This document shows, one piece after another, positions 25,008-35,835 of a stretch of 64,000 nucleotides of DNA. Numbering within the stretch: the first letter of the stretch is position 1; the number at the start of each line of letters is the position of its first letter. A program made the position numbers and the translations under genes. This stretch comes from Sorex araneus (Eukaryota > Chordata > Mammalia > Eulipotyphla > Soricidae): positions 45,850,094 to 45,914,093 of the forward strand of contig NC_073307.1 in the NCBI RefSeq assembly GCF_027595985.1, read 5' to 3'. The notes below the pieces were generated by a model that saw only the letters and a list, made by a program, of their open reading frames with translations, did no database searches and was not told where the DNA came from.

Positions 25008-25140
25008 CATATATATTAATTTTTCTACCTTCTTTTCATCCTTCTTTTCATCTCATAAATTGTGTCACTGTTTTCAACTCTTCATTCATTCACTTTTCAG
25101 CAGATGCTTTCTCTAATTTCACACATAAAACTGAAATGGG

Positions 25141-25316
25141 GGGCCGGAGCGATAGCACAGCGGGTAGGGCGTTTGCCTTGCATGCGGCCGACCTGGGTTC
25201 GATCCCCGGCATCCCATATGGTTCCCTGAGCACCGCCAGGAGTAATTCCTGTGTGCAAAGCCAGGAGTAACCCCTGTGCATCGCTGGGTGTGACCCAAAA
25301 AGCAAAAAAAAAAAAG
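25141..25316 (+). mobile_element. Young A-tailed SINE
   Basis: Near-consensus plus-strand copy with a 10-base TSD ctgaaatggg (25,131-25,140 and 25,317-25,326). The A-box-like tagcacagcgg fits TRGYNNARNNG, and ggttcgatccc differs by one base from the B-box consensus. The tail is agcaaaaaaaaaaaa. Confidence 0.94.
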
Positions 25317-25794
25317 CTGAAATGGGAAATAATTTCAAGGGCTAAAATAATTGCAATTAATTACAGTGTAATAACTCAATTGCACTTAAGTTCTTGATTA
25401 TTTCTTTAGAACTATGATTTAACTAGAGGAACATAAACTGAATGAACAAATCCCTGAAATAGTTGTAATGGGCCACAATTTTTTTTCTCATCAACACTAT
25501 GAGGAAATTACATTGTATTAAATTACACTATTTAAGGATTCATTCTATAGGTGTATACAACTACCTTTGCCTGTGTGTTTCCATTCATACTGAATTATCA
25601 CAATGCATTCTCCATTGTGATAACTTTTCTTTATTTGTTTATTCTCCATGTGTCCATGATATTGCTTCATTTTTTCCCACTCTCTCTGATATTTGCTCTC
25701 AAACTATTTCCACTGATTCTGCTATATCGTTTGGAAGCTGGAAGATGAACCAATCCAGAGGCTTACTCATCTCCCATTTTTCTCTTTTATGTGG

Positions 25795-25954
25795 CAGGTG
25801 GGAAGGGGGAAAAATACTTGGCTATGCTCATCACTTGCTCCTGGCTCTGTTCCCAGAGATCACACCTGGCAGTGCTCAGGGGCCATATGTGGTGCCAGGG
25901 TTAGTCAGATGCAAGTTAAGTGCTTTAATCCCTGTACTGTCTCTTTGGTCCTTG
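25795..25954 (-). mobile_element. Old SINE
   Basis: gctcctggctctgttcccag, cacacctggcagtgctcagg and agatgcaagttaagtgcttt are diverged minus-strand body and head. Confidence 0.75.
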
Positions 25955-25984
25955 CCCTTTATTTTTTTAAAAAATTATTATTAT

Positions 25985-26164
25985 TTTGCTTTTTTTCTTT
26001 GGGGCCACTCCAAACTGTGCTCAAGGCTTCCACCTGGCTCTGTGCTCAGGAAGCACTGTTTGTGGGTTTAGGAAATCATATGGGGATATGGGGTGCTGAG
26101 AATTGAACCTGGGTCAGCTATGCACAGGGCAAATACATTGCCCACATTATTATCTCTCCAGCCT
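25985..26164 (-). mobile_element. Old SINE
   Basis: ctctgtgctcaggaagcact, gaattgaacctgggtcagct and attatctctccagcct mark a second minus-strand copy adjoining the previous one. Confidence 0.85.
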
Positions 26165-26533
26165 GTTGATCCTATTTTTTTAAATAAAAGAAAACTAGTA
26201 CAGTTTCATTTCAAAGTTAAAAGGTTTAGTAAAAAATAAATAAATAAATAACAAGGAAGACAGAAAATAGAATGACACTTTGTTTTTTTTTTTTTTTGAG
26301 GATGAGTGGGAGGAGACAGCTAGGATAATCAAGGCAAGGAGTGATGTGGAGAATGACACTTTCTTTAAGCCTAAATATTTAAGAGCAAAAGAGGAATCCA
26401 TATCCTTAAACTACTAAACTGTTTATCTTAATGCCCTAAGCAACGCAATATCTAGTCTTCATAAAGAGATGCATTACTCATTTTTGTTTAATATGACAGA
26501 ATAATAAGTGATTATATACAAAGACAAATTTTT

Positions 26534-26852
26534 GCAATGGAGGTATTGGGTGGCTCACTGTGTTCAATCTATAGCCTGCTTTCAGCATGCCTCTCCCATC
26601 TGCAAACCACAACACCCAAAAGGAGAGAGAGAGAGAGCAAAAGGGAACGCCCTGCCACAAAGGCGGGGTGGGGTGGGGGATGAGATAAGGGGGTGGGAGA
26701 GATGCTGGGATTACCAGTGGAGAATAGGCACTGGTGGAGGGATGGGTACTAAAGCAGTGCATGACTGAAACACAAACACGAAAATATGTAAATCTGTATC
26801 TGTACCCTCACAGTGATTCATTAATAAAAAAGTAATATAAATAAATAAATAC
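26534..26852 (+). mobile_element. Truncated L1-type 3' UTR
   Basis: ctgccacaaaggcggggtgg and aataggcactggtggaggga lead to cacagtgattcattaataaa and an ATAA-rich tail. A 12-base TSD agacaaattttt is at 26,522-26,533 and 26,853-26,864. Confidence 0.87.
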
Positions 26853-27179
26853 AGACAAATTTTTAAAGTGCAATTAAATTCTAACAATTCACTGTTGAAT
26901 TATCAAAATAATTATTTTTATTAAAAACTTTGTGATACTCTTTCCATACTTTGATAGATTAAATATTAAAAATACATATAAAGTTAAGATAATAAGTAAA
27001 ATGTATTGTGTCTGTAATAGCTATTATATTTTTAGGAATTATCTACTTAATACTTTTAAATTTAACTTATTATCTAAAGAAATAGCAAAAATTGTGTAGC
27101 AAACATTATAAAATAAACAAGGAAAATATTAGTTGTATCTATACATCTAACTTAATCCTAAACTTTAAAAGATGCATGT

Positions 27180-27334
27180 TTGGGCCAAAGCAATAGTACA
27201 GCAAGTGGGCATTTGCCTTGCATGTGGCTATCCTTGGCATCCCAGATGGTTCCCCAAGCACCACCAAGAATAATTCCTGAGTGCATAACCAGAAGCAACC
27301 CCTGAGCATCGCCAGTTGTGATCCCTCCAAAAAA
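27180..27334 (+). mobile_element. A-tailed SINE, internally shortened
   Basis: Head gggccaaagcaatagtacag; the B-box region is deleted between gcatgtggct and ccttggcatcc; the normal 3' body and an A-rich tail follow. Confidence 0.85.
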
Positions 27335-27335
27335 A

Positions 27336-28479
27336 GTAAATTGAAATTACAAATGTTTGTTTAGAACATATTTTTATCACTAATGGAGAGACCATATTTG
27401 AGTTACTTATTTTCTAATTTTTTCTAAAGAAACTACGTCCTAGTTACTGAGATGCCAGTCCTTGGAGCAAGGATGATGAGTTCCAAGGACAAACTTGGAA
27501 TTGTGAATGCTCCTTTAACCTTGGCTCAACTCTGAACCACCCTTAATTTCATGTTAATTACCACTGAGCCGTGAAACTAGAATATCAACTCCCTAATTCT
27601 AACGTTAATACATAATGTATACATAAACCCAGCCAGTATTTAACCTAAATCTATTCTTTACACAGTCATCCTTCATCCTTGCCCCTGATGTATGAATCAT
27701 AGTAAGTCACCCAGTAATATAGCTCAGCCTTTAGGCTTTCTGGCATATCTCAACCCAACCATAAACATGAGGAAGCAATGCACAAATATACAAAAGATAA
27801 CAAGTTTCAATTCGGAAATATCAAGTCATAGAAAAACCAAAAGTGCTTTTATTTTTTTCCTTTCTGTATCCTTTTTCTTATTCATTTTCCCTTTTCTCAA
27901 ATTATTTCCCTACTCTCTATCTTCCTTTTCTTTGTATGTATTATTTTATGGTATTTTTAATTGCTCTGAAATTTCCTACATGGTTCTTAAACTCATTACT
28001 TTTTCTCATTTCTATAGCTTTATAAATATCATTTATTTCTTCAAGATCTTCTGCCTACATATACCAATGCATGACTAGAGTCATTTGAGCACACATATGC
28101 CCTAGGGTAAATGTTGCAAAATTATATATTTATTTGAAAATGAAGGATTGAGAAACCATATCAAAAGTCTCTACCACATATTGTCCTGTATAAAAACCCT
28201 TACTTAGGTTTCCAGACTATTTTATAGCTATAGTCTCAACATATATTTTATATTTCACATAAACCAAATTATAATTTATTATAATTATAATTTATAATTA
28301 TAATTTATAATTTCACATAAACCAAATATTTATCTCAGATCCAAATACCAACTTTGCTTTTGCAGCTACCCTTCGACTTAGTACTTAAAGACTCCCTTAC
28401 AGAGCTATTCTTTTAATTCAAACCTAGATAAAATCTCTATTACTAATTGTCATACAAATAACTTCATTAAAAAATAAAG
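27336..28479. other. Intergenic AT-rich sequence, no gene recognised
   Basis: Contains the 128-residue hydrophobic frame at 27,692-28,078, which looks like translated T-rich sequence. Also contains a 17-base direct repeat around an AT-only core at 28,253-28,327. Confidence 0.45.
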
Positions 28480-29422
28480 CTAAGGGCACTTTCCCACTCT
28501 CTCAACTGGCCTTTCCCAGCCACCAGACTTTGGGGACACTCCTCCATGTCACTTTCACCCCCTAGCCAGACACAGGGAACCACGCCAGCTAAGGTTAACT
28601 TAAATCCAATTAGATGTACCTAGTAGTTTCAGAGAAAGTGCGGATACCCAGAACTGTGCAGATGCTTTAGTGTCAACATGATTATCCACTCACCCCACAT
28701 ACTCAAAGGGCTGGTAAGGAAAATACACTCTGTCCCAGAATACTGCCACTGAAGCCCAGGTAACTCAATGGGAGGAATAATACATACACCATCTCTCCCA
28801 CGGAAATACCATTAAAGGGCAATGGAAATAGAATAACAGATCATAAGCAGTAGCCCCTTGGTGTAAAACATCAGGTAAGTACTCAGATAATCAGGAATAT
28901 AAAGTACAACAGTCATCACCCACAAAACTCTAAGGATAATGGGAAACAAGAGAACTCCGCTGCACTGGCAGGAAGGGACAGAAGAGCATGCCAGTCCCCA
29001 AGCTCAGCAAAATTCTTGAGTCCCATCAAGAAGGACCTCAAATCAATGCTTGATGCAAGGGTAGTGAAAATTACTTGCTGGAAAAGAAATGTAATCCACT
29101 CAAAGATTTGGCTCAGAATATGAAAGAAGTCATACAAATGGGATTGATGGAGCTAAAGAATACAAGAGCAAACCACAGCAACAGAATTCTGAATGCATAG
29201 AACCATATCGGTAAACATGAAAAACAAAATACAAGTCAGCAACATGCAATCTGGCTTTTGTATTAGAACCAAAAAGAAAGAGAGGTTAAAAAAAAAGGAA
29301 TGAAAAAGAATGTAAGATTCTTCTTGAATAAGAGCAAGAGGAATAATCTCCAAATTATAGGAATGAAAAAGGAAAAGGAGAAGAGAGAAGAATGATAATG
29401 GAAGAAAAAATAACTTAATATT
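28480..29422 (+). mobile_element. Old L1, 5' UTR/ORF1 part
   Basis: The plus strand reads as decayed L1 5' sequence and ORF1 (catcaagaaggacctcaaat and the RNNLQIIGMKKE-like frame near 29,330), with many stops. The same element resumes at 30,421 after a younger insertion. Confidence 0.65.
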
Positions 29423-29629
29423 TCCCTAGTCTCCCCATCTTCCCACCCACTTGAGGTCCTGGCTGTCGGGCCCACAATCTGCCTCCGGGGCCCATCTCAG
29501 CATGGCAACAGCCTTGATTCAGAGACTCCCAAATGAATCTCAAAACGGATTAGCTCCCTACAGAGATGTCTCTGGACCCCAACCATTAACAATTTTAGAA
29601 TTTCAGAATATGATATCTATAGCACTGAA

Positions 29630-29862
29630 CTGTGGCACTGTCATCCCCTTGTTCATTAATTTGCTCGAGCAGGCACCAATAACATCTCCATTGTGAGACT
29701 TGTTATTGTTTTTGGCATATCAAATATGACATGAGTAGCTTGGCAGGCTCTGCCGAGTGGGCGGGATAGCTTGCCGGGCTCTCCGAGAGGATCGGAGGAA
29801 TCGAACCTGGGTTGGCCATGTGCAAGGCAAATGCCCTACCCACTGTGCTGTTGCTCCAGTTC
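29630..29862 (-). mobile_element. RTE-tailed SINE nested in copy E
   Basis: Minus-strand copy. The tail side is gtggcactgtcatcccc, the body has gcatatcaaatatgac, and the head complement ends gctgttgctccagttc. Confidence 0.88.
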
Positions 29863-30096
29863 ATGATATTCATAATAGGAAATAAATTATCTAGCATCTG
29901 CCCTGGCAGGCAGGCTTGCATGGTGGTGGGAAAATTCGAATAAACCATTATGGTCAGAAGTAGAGAGACAGTATGGGGAAATTGTCTGCCATAGAGGAAG
30001 GGGGAGGACTGAAACGGGGTGAGGGAGACTGGAGACACTGGTGGTGGAAAATTTGCATTGCCGGAGGGATAGGTATTTGATCATTGTATGACTGAA

Positions 30097-30346
30097 GGGC
30101 TGGAGCGATAGCACAGCGGGTAGGCGTTTGCCTTGCATGTGGCCAACCTGGGTTCTATTCATCCGTCCCTCTCAGAGAGCCCGGCAAGCTATCAAGAGTA
30201 TCTCGCCCCCACAGCAGAGCCTCACAAGCTACCTGTGGTGTATTCGATATGCCAAAAACAATAACAAGTCTCATAATGGAGATGTTACTGGTGCCTGCCT
30301 GAGCAAATCCATGAACAACAGGATGACAGTGATGATGACAGTGATG
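30097..30346 (+). mobile_element. RTE-tailed SINE nested in copy E
   Basis: Full-length plus-strand copy ending in (GATGACAGT)n. A 9-base TSD atgactgaa lies at 30,088-30,096 and 30,347-30,355, splitting the L1-type 3' end word tgtatgactgaaactcaaac. Confidence 0.93.
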
Positions 30347-30420
30347 ATGACTGAAACTCAAACATGAAAGCTTTGTAACTGTATCTCACAGCAATTTAAT
30401 TTTAAAAAATCTCTAGTCTC

Positions 30421-32250
30421 TGGCAATAGGCTTCTGCACAGATGCAAAAGGTTCAAACTAAGAGTATCAAACAAAACAGACTTAAACAGAATGCCAAGAC
30501 ACATAATAGTCAAAAAGTGAAAACAGAATTCTTAAAACATCAAAAGACAAGAGAAACCTCAAATACAAGGGAAATAACATAAGAATCACAGCAGATCCCG
30601 CACATACCAAGCAAATAAAGAGTAGAATAACATATTCAAAATAGTTAATGAAAACACTTTCACCTAAAGTCCACTGTCCTGCAAAGTTGTCTTAGGTCTG
30701 AGGGAGGATAAAAACACTTACACAAATAGGAATTAGTCACATTTTTTTCCAACTACGTCAACCCTGCAAGAATTACTGAAGTCACCTATAAAAAGCAAAT
30801 GGTCACCAAAAAATAGCAACATGTTTATTTATATCAATATCTATCTGAACTTAATGTACTAAACTCTCCTATGAAAAAGCATAGTTTCAGGATACATCAA
30901 AAATCAAAATCCATCTATTTGTTACTTATAAGAAATACACCAAAATTCATGTGGTAGATTCAGGTTGAAAGTGAAAGGATAGAAAACAATCATATAAGCT
31001 AAAAAGAAAAATCTGGAGAGTCATAAGATCAAATAGCACTAAATATAAGGAAAGTCATTGGTGACAGGGATGGATAGTACTTATTAGTAAAATAAATAGA
31101 TCAGAAGAACTATTATCAACATATATGCACCAAATGAAGATGTATAAGAATTTTTATATGCTTCTTCTCACAAAACTAAAGAAAATTATTGACAGAAACA
31201 CAGAAACACTGAGAGATTTCAAGACTCCACTTTCACCACTGGACAGATTCACCAGACAGAATATCAGTAAAGCTACAAGAACCCTAAATGAGAAGTTAGA
31301 AGAACTGGGATTAATAGACATATATAGGGCCCTCCATCCCCAAAAATGCTGAACTCACATTCTTCTCTAGTATATAGAATATTCACCAGCATAGGTCACA
31401 TACCAAGATATAACTCAAGCATGAATAAATTTATGAAAATAAAAATCATAACAAATACCCTCTCAGACCACAATGTCATTAAACTCAGAATTAACAACAA
31501 TAAGAAGATGGGCAGAACTTCCTACACTTGTAATCTGAACAAAACACTTCCAAATAACAGCTGGATCAAAGGGGAAATCAAAGAAGAAATAGAAAACTTT
31601 CTTGAAACTAATAAAGATTGAGCAAACAAGCTATCAGAATCTATGAAATATAGCAAAAACTGCATAAAGGCAATTTTTTGGAAATTAAGGAAATTCATAG
31701 AAATACAGCCCACATTAGGAAAGAAGTAAAATCAATCATATCAACAACCATAACAGACATCTCAAAAATCTAAAGAAGGAAACAAATGAATCCAAAATGT
31801 AGAAATATTACAACTAGATTTCAGAAGGAAATCATAAAATCTAGTTTTAGATTTTTATAACTAGAATGAAATGAAATAATAGAAATTAAATTTGTATTGT
31901 TGATTATAAAAATCAGTATAACAAAAATAAAAGTAATACAAAGAGTTAACAAAACTATGAGTTGGTTCTTGAAAAGCCCCAAAGATATACAAACGTTTAG
32001 CTAGACTCGCAAGGAAAGAAACAGAAAATGTTGAAATAAACTCAGAAGCGAAAGGGGAGAAATTACAATAGACACCTCAGAATTTTAAGATAACATGAAA
32101 GGTTACTATGAACAACTTCATGCTGCTAAATTAGAAGGAAAGAACAATTCTTAGAATCATGTAATCTCCCAAAACTGATGATGAGGAAAGAGAAAACCTG
32201 AGCAGGCCCATCACAATCAAGGAAATTAGATTAAAATATGTTATTATTTA
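30421..32250 (+). mobile_element. Old L1, ORF1 end and ORF2 endonuclease part
   Basis: Plus-strand frames with stops and frameshifts. The clearest is 31,125-31,352 with FYMLLLTKLKKIIDRNTE, SPLDRFTRQNISKATRTLNE and LEELGLIDIYRALHP, then TLSDHNVIKLRINNNKK near 31,470. These are L1 ORF2 endonuclease-domain motifs. Inactive. Confidence 0.88.
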
Positions 32251-32340
32251 GAGTTAATTGCTCTTGTGGTTTCTTCTTTAAAATGAGATAAAGCTCAAAC
32301 TTCCTTGTTTTGTTTTCAGTTTTTCAATGTCCCAGCACTA

Positions 32341-32575
32341 TATTTATTTATTTATTTATTTATTTATTTAGCTTTTTGGGTCACATTTAATTTTTTTTTT
32401 TTTTTTTGCTTTTTGGGTCACACCCAGCAATGCACAGGTGTCACTCCTGGCTCTGCAATCAGGAATTACCCCTGGTGGTTCTCAGGGGACCATATGGGAG
32501 GCTGGGACTCGAACCCGGGTTGGCCACATGCAAGGCAAACACCCTTCCCGCTGTTCTATGACTCCAGCCCCCATT
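32341..32575 (-). mobile_element. SINE tail fragment plus A-tailed SINE, with TTTA tract
   Basis: A (TTTA)n tract is followed by gctttttgggtcacattt, the last bases of a minus-strand SINE. A second near-complete minus-strand copy with its own T run follows (about 32,389-32,575). Either one SINE landed in the tail of another or a partial duplication occurred. Confidence 0.85.
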
Positions 32576-32785
32576 ATTTTTTTTTTTAAAAAGTCTTTGT
32601 TCTTTCTTTGACAGATTGTCTTGCCACCCTTTTCTTAATTATTAAAACTTCACAGCAAATTTTCTTTGACAGGATTGTTGGACTATTCTAAACAATTAAT
32701 ACATATTTTAACATGAATGTTCAGATAAGCCTATCCATTATTCAAAAAAAGGGTAACTTACTGTCGTATTAACAATATTAAATCT

Positions 32786-32973
32786 TGGGGCTGGAGAGAT
32801 AGCACAGCGGGTAGGGCGTTTGCTTTGCACGAGGCTGACCTGAGTTCGATTCCCAGCATCCCATATGGTCCCCTGAGCACCACCAGGGGTAATTCCTGAG
32901 TGCAGAGCCAGGAGTGACACCTGTGCATTGCTGGGTGTGACCCAAAAAGCAAAAAAAAAAAAAAAAAAAAAAA
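32786..32973 (+). mobile_element. Young A-tailed SINE
   Basis: Near-consensus copy with an uninterrupted A tail of more than 20 bases. A TSD attaaatct is at 32,777-32,785 and 32,974-32,982. Confidence 0.93.
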
Positions 32974-33135
32974 ATTAAATCTAGTTAGATTGGGTCGTTT
33001 TATTTAAAAACTTCATTGGCAGAAATGGCAAAAATTTCCTGGAATCATAAGGTGAAAAGTACATGAGAAGTTCATTATTTTATTCTTACAAATATTACTT
33101 TAAAATTAAAAGTAAAACATTTAAAATGTGCTCTT

Positions 33136-34176
33136 CACAGCATCTAATAGCAATGCACTGGGACAGCGAACTGGGCTACAACTCTGTGCTGCCAGGGGTT
33201 GGATTTTTTTCCTCCCCACCCTGTCTTCCTGCACGGAAAACGGCGGGCTGGCGGCACCCAAGTGGCAGGCGCCATCTTCTGAGACTCCAACCCAGAGGTA
33301 TTCGGTTTTTACTTTTGGGGCTCCCAGGAACTCATGGGAAGGGGGCGTAACCGGCATGCCCTCGGCCCAGATAAATCCGGAGCCGCTGAGCATGAAGCGG
33401 ACCCTCTGCGCCTAAACACTTTGATTCCAGAGACTTCTTACAGCAATGCACTGGGACTGTGAGCTGGGCTATGCAATTTCTGGCAGAATTTTCCCTGGAC
33501 TTTATACAGAAATCCAAAACTGCGCGGACGCTGCTGCGTCCGCGGGACTTAACATTTATAATTGTCAGCAATGTGAAGTGGTTCCTTTTGAATAGGTCTG
33601 ACTTGGGGGGGAAACTCCAAATAATAACAGTAAGTTTTTGTTGAAATATTGAAGGTTATTAATGTAGCAGCCACCTTTCTGGACTGTGAACTAAGCAAAA
33701 GCCCCACGGTGCCAACGCGGCGTGGCGTACACCATACTATGAGGCGCGGGAAGGGGGATGAGGAGGAAAAAAAAAAAAGGGGAAAAGGAAAAAGGAAAAA
33801 AAAAAGAGTTATGTACTTGTAGCAGTGGGGCTACATATCTCTTCATTTCCAGCAATGGAAAACTAATTATCAAATGCTTCCTTGGTAGTAGGTCTGTCTC
33901 TCTTGGGTGGAAACTCCAACAACTATAGTGAGTTTTGTGTTGAATTATGGAATGTAATCAAGGTAAAGAGAAAATGAAGTGAAATTCATTAGTTATACAG
34001 TAGGGGGTAGGGGGTGGGGGCGGGGGGTATACTGGGGTTTTTGGTGGTGGAATATGGGCACTGGTGAAGGGATGGGTGTTTGAATATTGTATAACTGAGA
34101 CATAAATCTGAGAACTTTGTAACTTTCCACATGGTGATTTAATAAAAAGTTTTAAAAATAAATAAATAAATAAAAA
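33136..34176 (+). mobile_element. GC-leader/L1-tail retroelement, copy C (longest)
   Basis: A 1,041-base insertion bracketed by a perfect 14-base TSD taaaatgtgctctt (33,122-33,135 and 34,177-34,190). The leader has CpGs, a YY1-like GCGCCATCTT near 33,269, and a perfect hairpin at 33,523-33,544. gcaatgcactgggac occurs twice (about 33,151 and 33,444). The block aggtctg..ggaaactcc..taacagtaag, normally single in this family, is followed by a second version near 33,892, so the copy is partly dimeric. The 3' end is the L1-type tail with (AAAT)n. Short frames on both strands show no domain. Confidence 0.85.
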
Positions 34177-34455
34177 TAAAATGTGCTCTTGCTAGTTGTT
34201 ATGCAAAGCAGGTCCTAGAAACTTGCTAAACTTATTTCTCCAAGAAATATACAGGTTACGTCAGAATGTTAAATACAAAAAAAGCATAGAAAGGGCTGCT
34301 GTACAATTCTTCAATAAACCATAGTTTCTCACCACCTTCTCAATCCCAAAAAATATTAAAAACAGAAAAAGAATCTCAATTTTATGTGTTTCTTGTTTGG
34401 AAATTTTTTTTTAATGTATAAATAAGGACTGCCTCAAAGGTCTTACTAACTTCAG

Positions 34456-34951
34456 ATTATCACTAATTATCACTGTATCACTGTCATCCCATTGCTCATC
34501 TATTGCTCAAGAAGGTGCCAATAATGTCTCCATTTGTCCCTGCCCTGTGCTAGTGTAGCCCAATGGCTTCTGCTCGCTCCAGGAACATGAAGAGCACATT
34601 ATTGTTACAGTTTTTGGCATATTGAATATGTCACTGGTAGCTTTCCGGGCTCTGCTGTGCGGGTGGAATATCCTTGGTAGCTTGCCAGCCTCTCTGAGAG
34701 GTATGGAAAATGAGTAGGAAGTGTCTTATGATATATCCAGGAATATGTTCACTCACATGTGAATCTCGGCCCGAGCATGTGGAAAGCGGCCTGGAGTGTG
34801 GCGGCAATTGGGTTGTGGAGGTTGGCTACCAGGGCTGGGTCCCTCAGGGTGGGGAGACTCTTACCTGCCCCCCTCTGGGGTGCCCTGAGTGAAAACAGCC
34901 TAGTGCAGAGTTCGGTGGCAAGGTTATAGGGGTCTCATTTTATGCTCAGTG
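34456..34951 (-). mobile_element. Composite RTE-derived element between 38-base direct repeats
   Basis: On the minus strand it reads: unique GC-rich 5' part (about 230 bases), SINE body (agaggctggcaagctacc, catattcaatatgcc), then about 110 bases matching the RTE LINE 3' end (gctcttcatgttcctggagc onward), and a tail of ATCACT-type repeats. Direct repeats of 38 bases with three mismatches flank it (34,418-34,455 and 34,952-34,989). It is longer than the standard RTE-tailed SINE in both directions. Confidence 0.65.
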
Positions 34952-35287
34952 ATAAATAAGGACCGTCTCAAAGATCTTACTAACTTCAGAGGCTAAAATG
35001 CAATTATATAGAAATAAATTTCTGAGGTTTTCAGTGAGTCAAGGATGTTTCCTAGATCCTGTGCATTTCTTTACCCAGAGAGGGGTACCCATAATGGCAG
35101 ATCCAAAGCTTCCAGGCTCTAGAACATGCCTTCAGCAGAAACAGAGAATATTAAGCAGTAATAACTCCACCACATCTAGCCCTCTTTTGCCTTCCATAGA
35201 GCCATCACTAAGGTGGTTAAGTGTTCTCTGAGCTTTTTTTCTCCAGATTACTATCACCATCACCTTCTCCATCAGCACAGCTATCAT

Positions 35288-35835
35288 CTTCAAATACACT
35301 TATGTAGACTCAGACCCCAAACAAATGGTTTATCACACACTCTTACTTTAAAAAAAAAAAAAAGCTCATTTTCCAAGCTGTGGGGTAGACCTCCTAATCC
35401 TTATCTCTACAACTCTTGGGTGTTAGTCTCCCACTATGTTATTTTATATTCCATAGATGAGTGCAATCTTTCTATGTCTGTCCCTCTCTTTCTGACTCAT
35501 TTCACTTAACATGATACTTTCCAGGGTTGGTAGATGCGAGCTGAAAGTAGACTATAGACCGAACATGATAGCCACTCAATACCTCTATTGAAAACTACAA
35601 CACCCAAAAGGAGAGTGAATAAAGGGGAATGCCCTGCCACAGAGGCAGGGTGGGGTGGTGGGGGATGGGGTGGGGGTGATGAGAGGGATACTGGGATCAT
35701 TGGTGGAGGTGAATGGGCATGGGTGGAGGGATGGGTAAACGATCATTGTATGAGTAAAATGCAAACACAAAAGTTCATAAGTTTGTAAATGTACATCACA
35801 GTGATTCTCTAATAAAAATTCTTTTAAAAATTTGT
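35288..35835 (+). mobile_element. L1 3' end with 5' inversion
   Basis: From 35,526 the plus strand carries the L1-type 3' UTR and tail (ggcagggtggggtggtgggg, gtgattctctaataaaaatt). From about 35,400 to 35,525 the L1 sequence is reversed (ctttctgactcatttcactt, the complement of the ORF2 end). The junction is near 35,522. Confidence 0.8.

Larger units (their letters stand above)
29434..30409 (+). mobile_element. GC-leader/L1-tail retroelement, copy E, with two nested SINEs
   Basis: Inserted into the old L1. The target word tccctagtctc (29,423-29,433) recurs with one mismatch at 30,410-30,420. The leader (ggcccacaatctgcctccgg) is moderately GC-rich, and the end is the L1-type tail (gaaagctttgtaactgtatc). 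Without the two nested SINEs it is about 490 bases. The leader match to the other copies is weaker than between copies A and D. Confidence 0.65.

Noticed and set aside
25499-26071. 190-residue open frame, the longest in the window
   Set aside because: Its second half runs through two minus-strand SINEs and the first half is T-rich. No recognisable domain.
27692-28078. 128-residue hydrophobic open frame resembling a membrane protein
   Set aside because: The F/S/I/L/Y bias is what T-rich DNA gives in any frame. No start context, partner exons or conserved motif.
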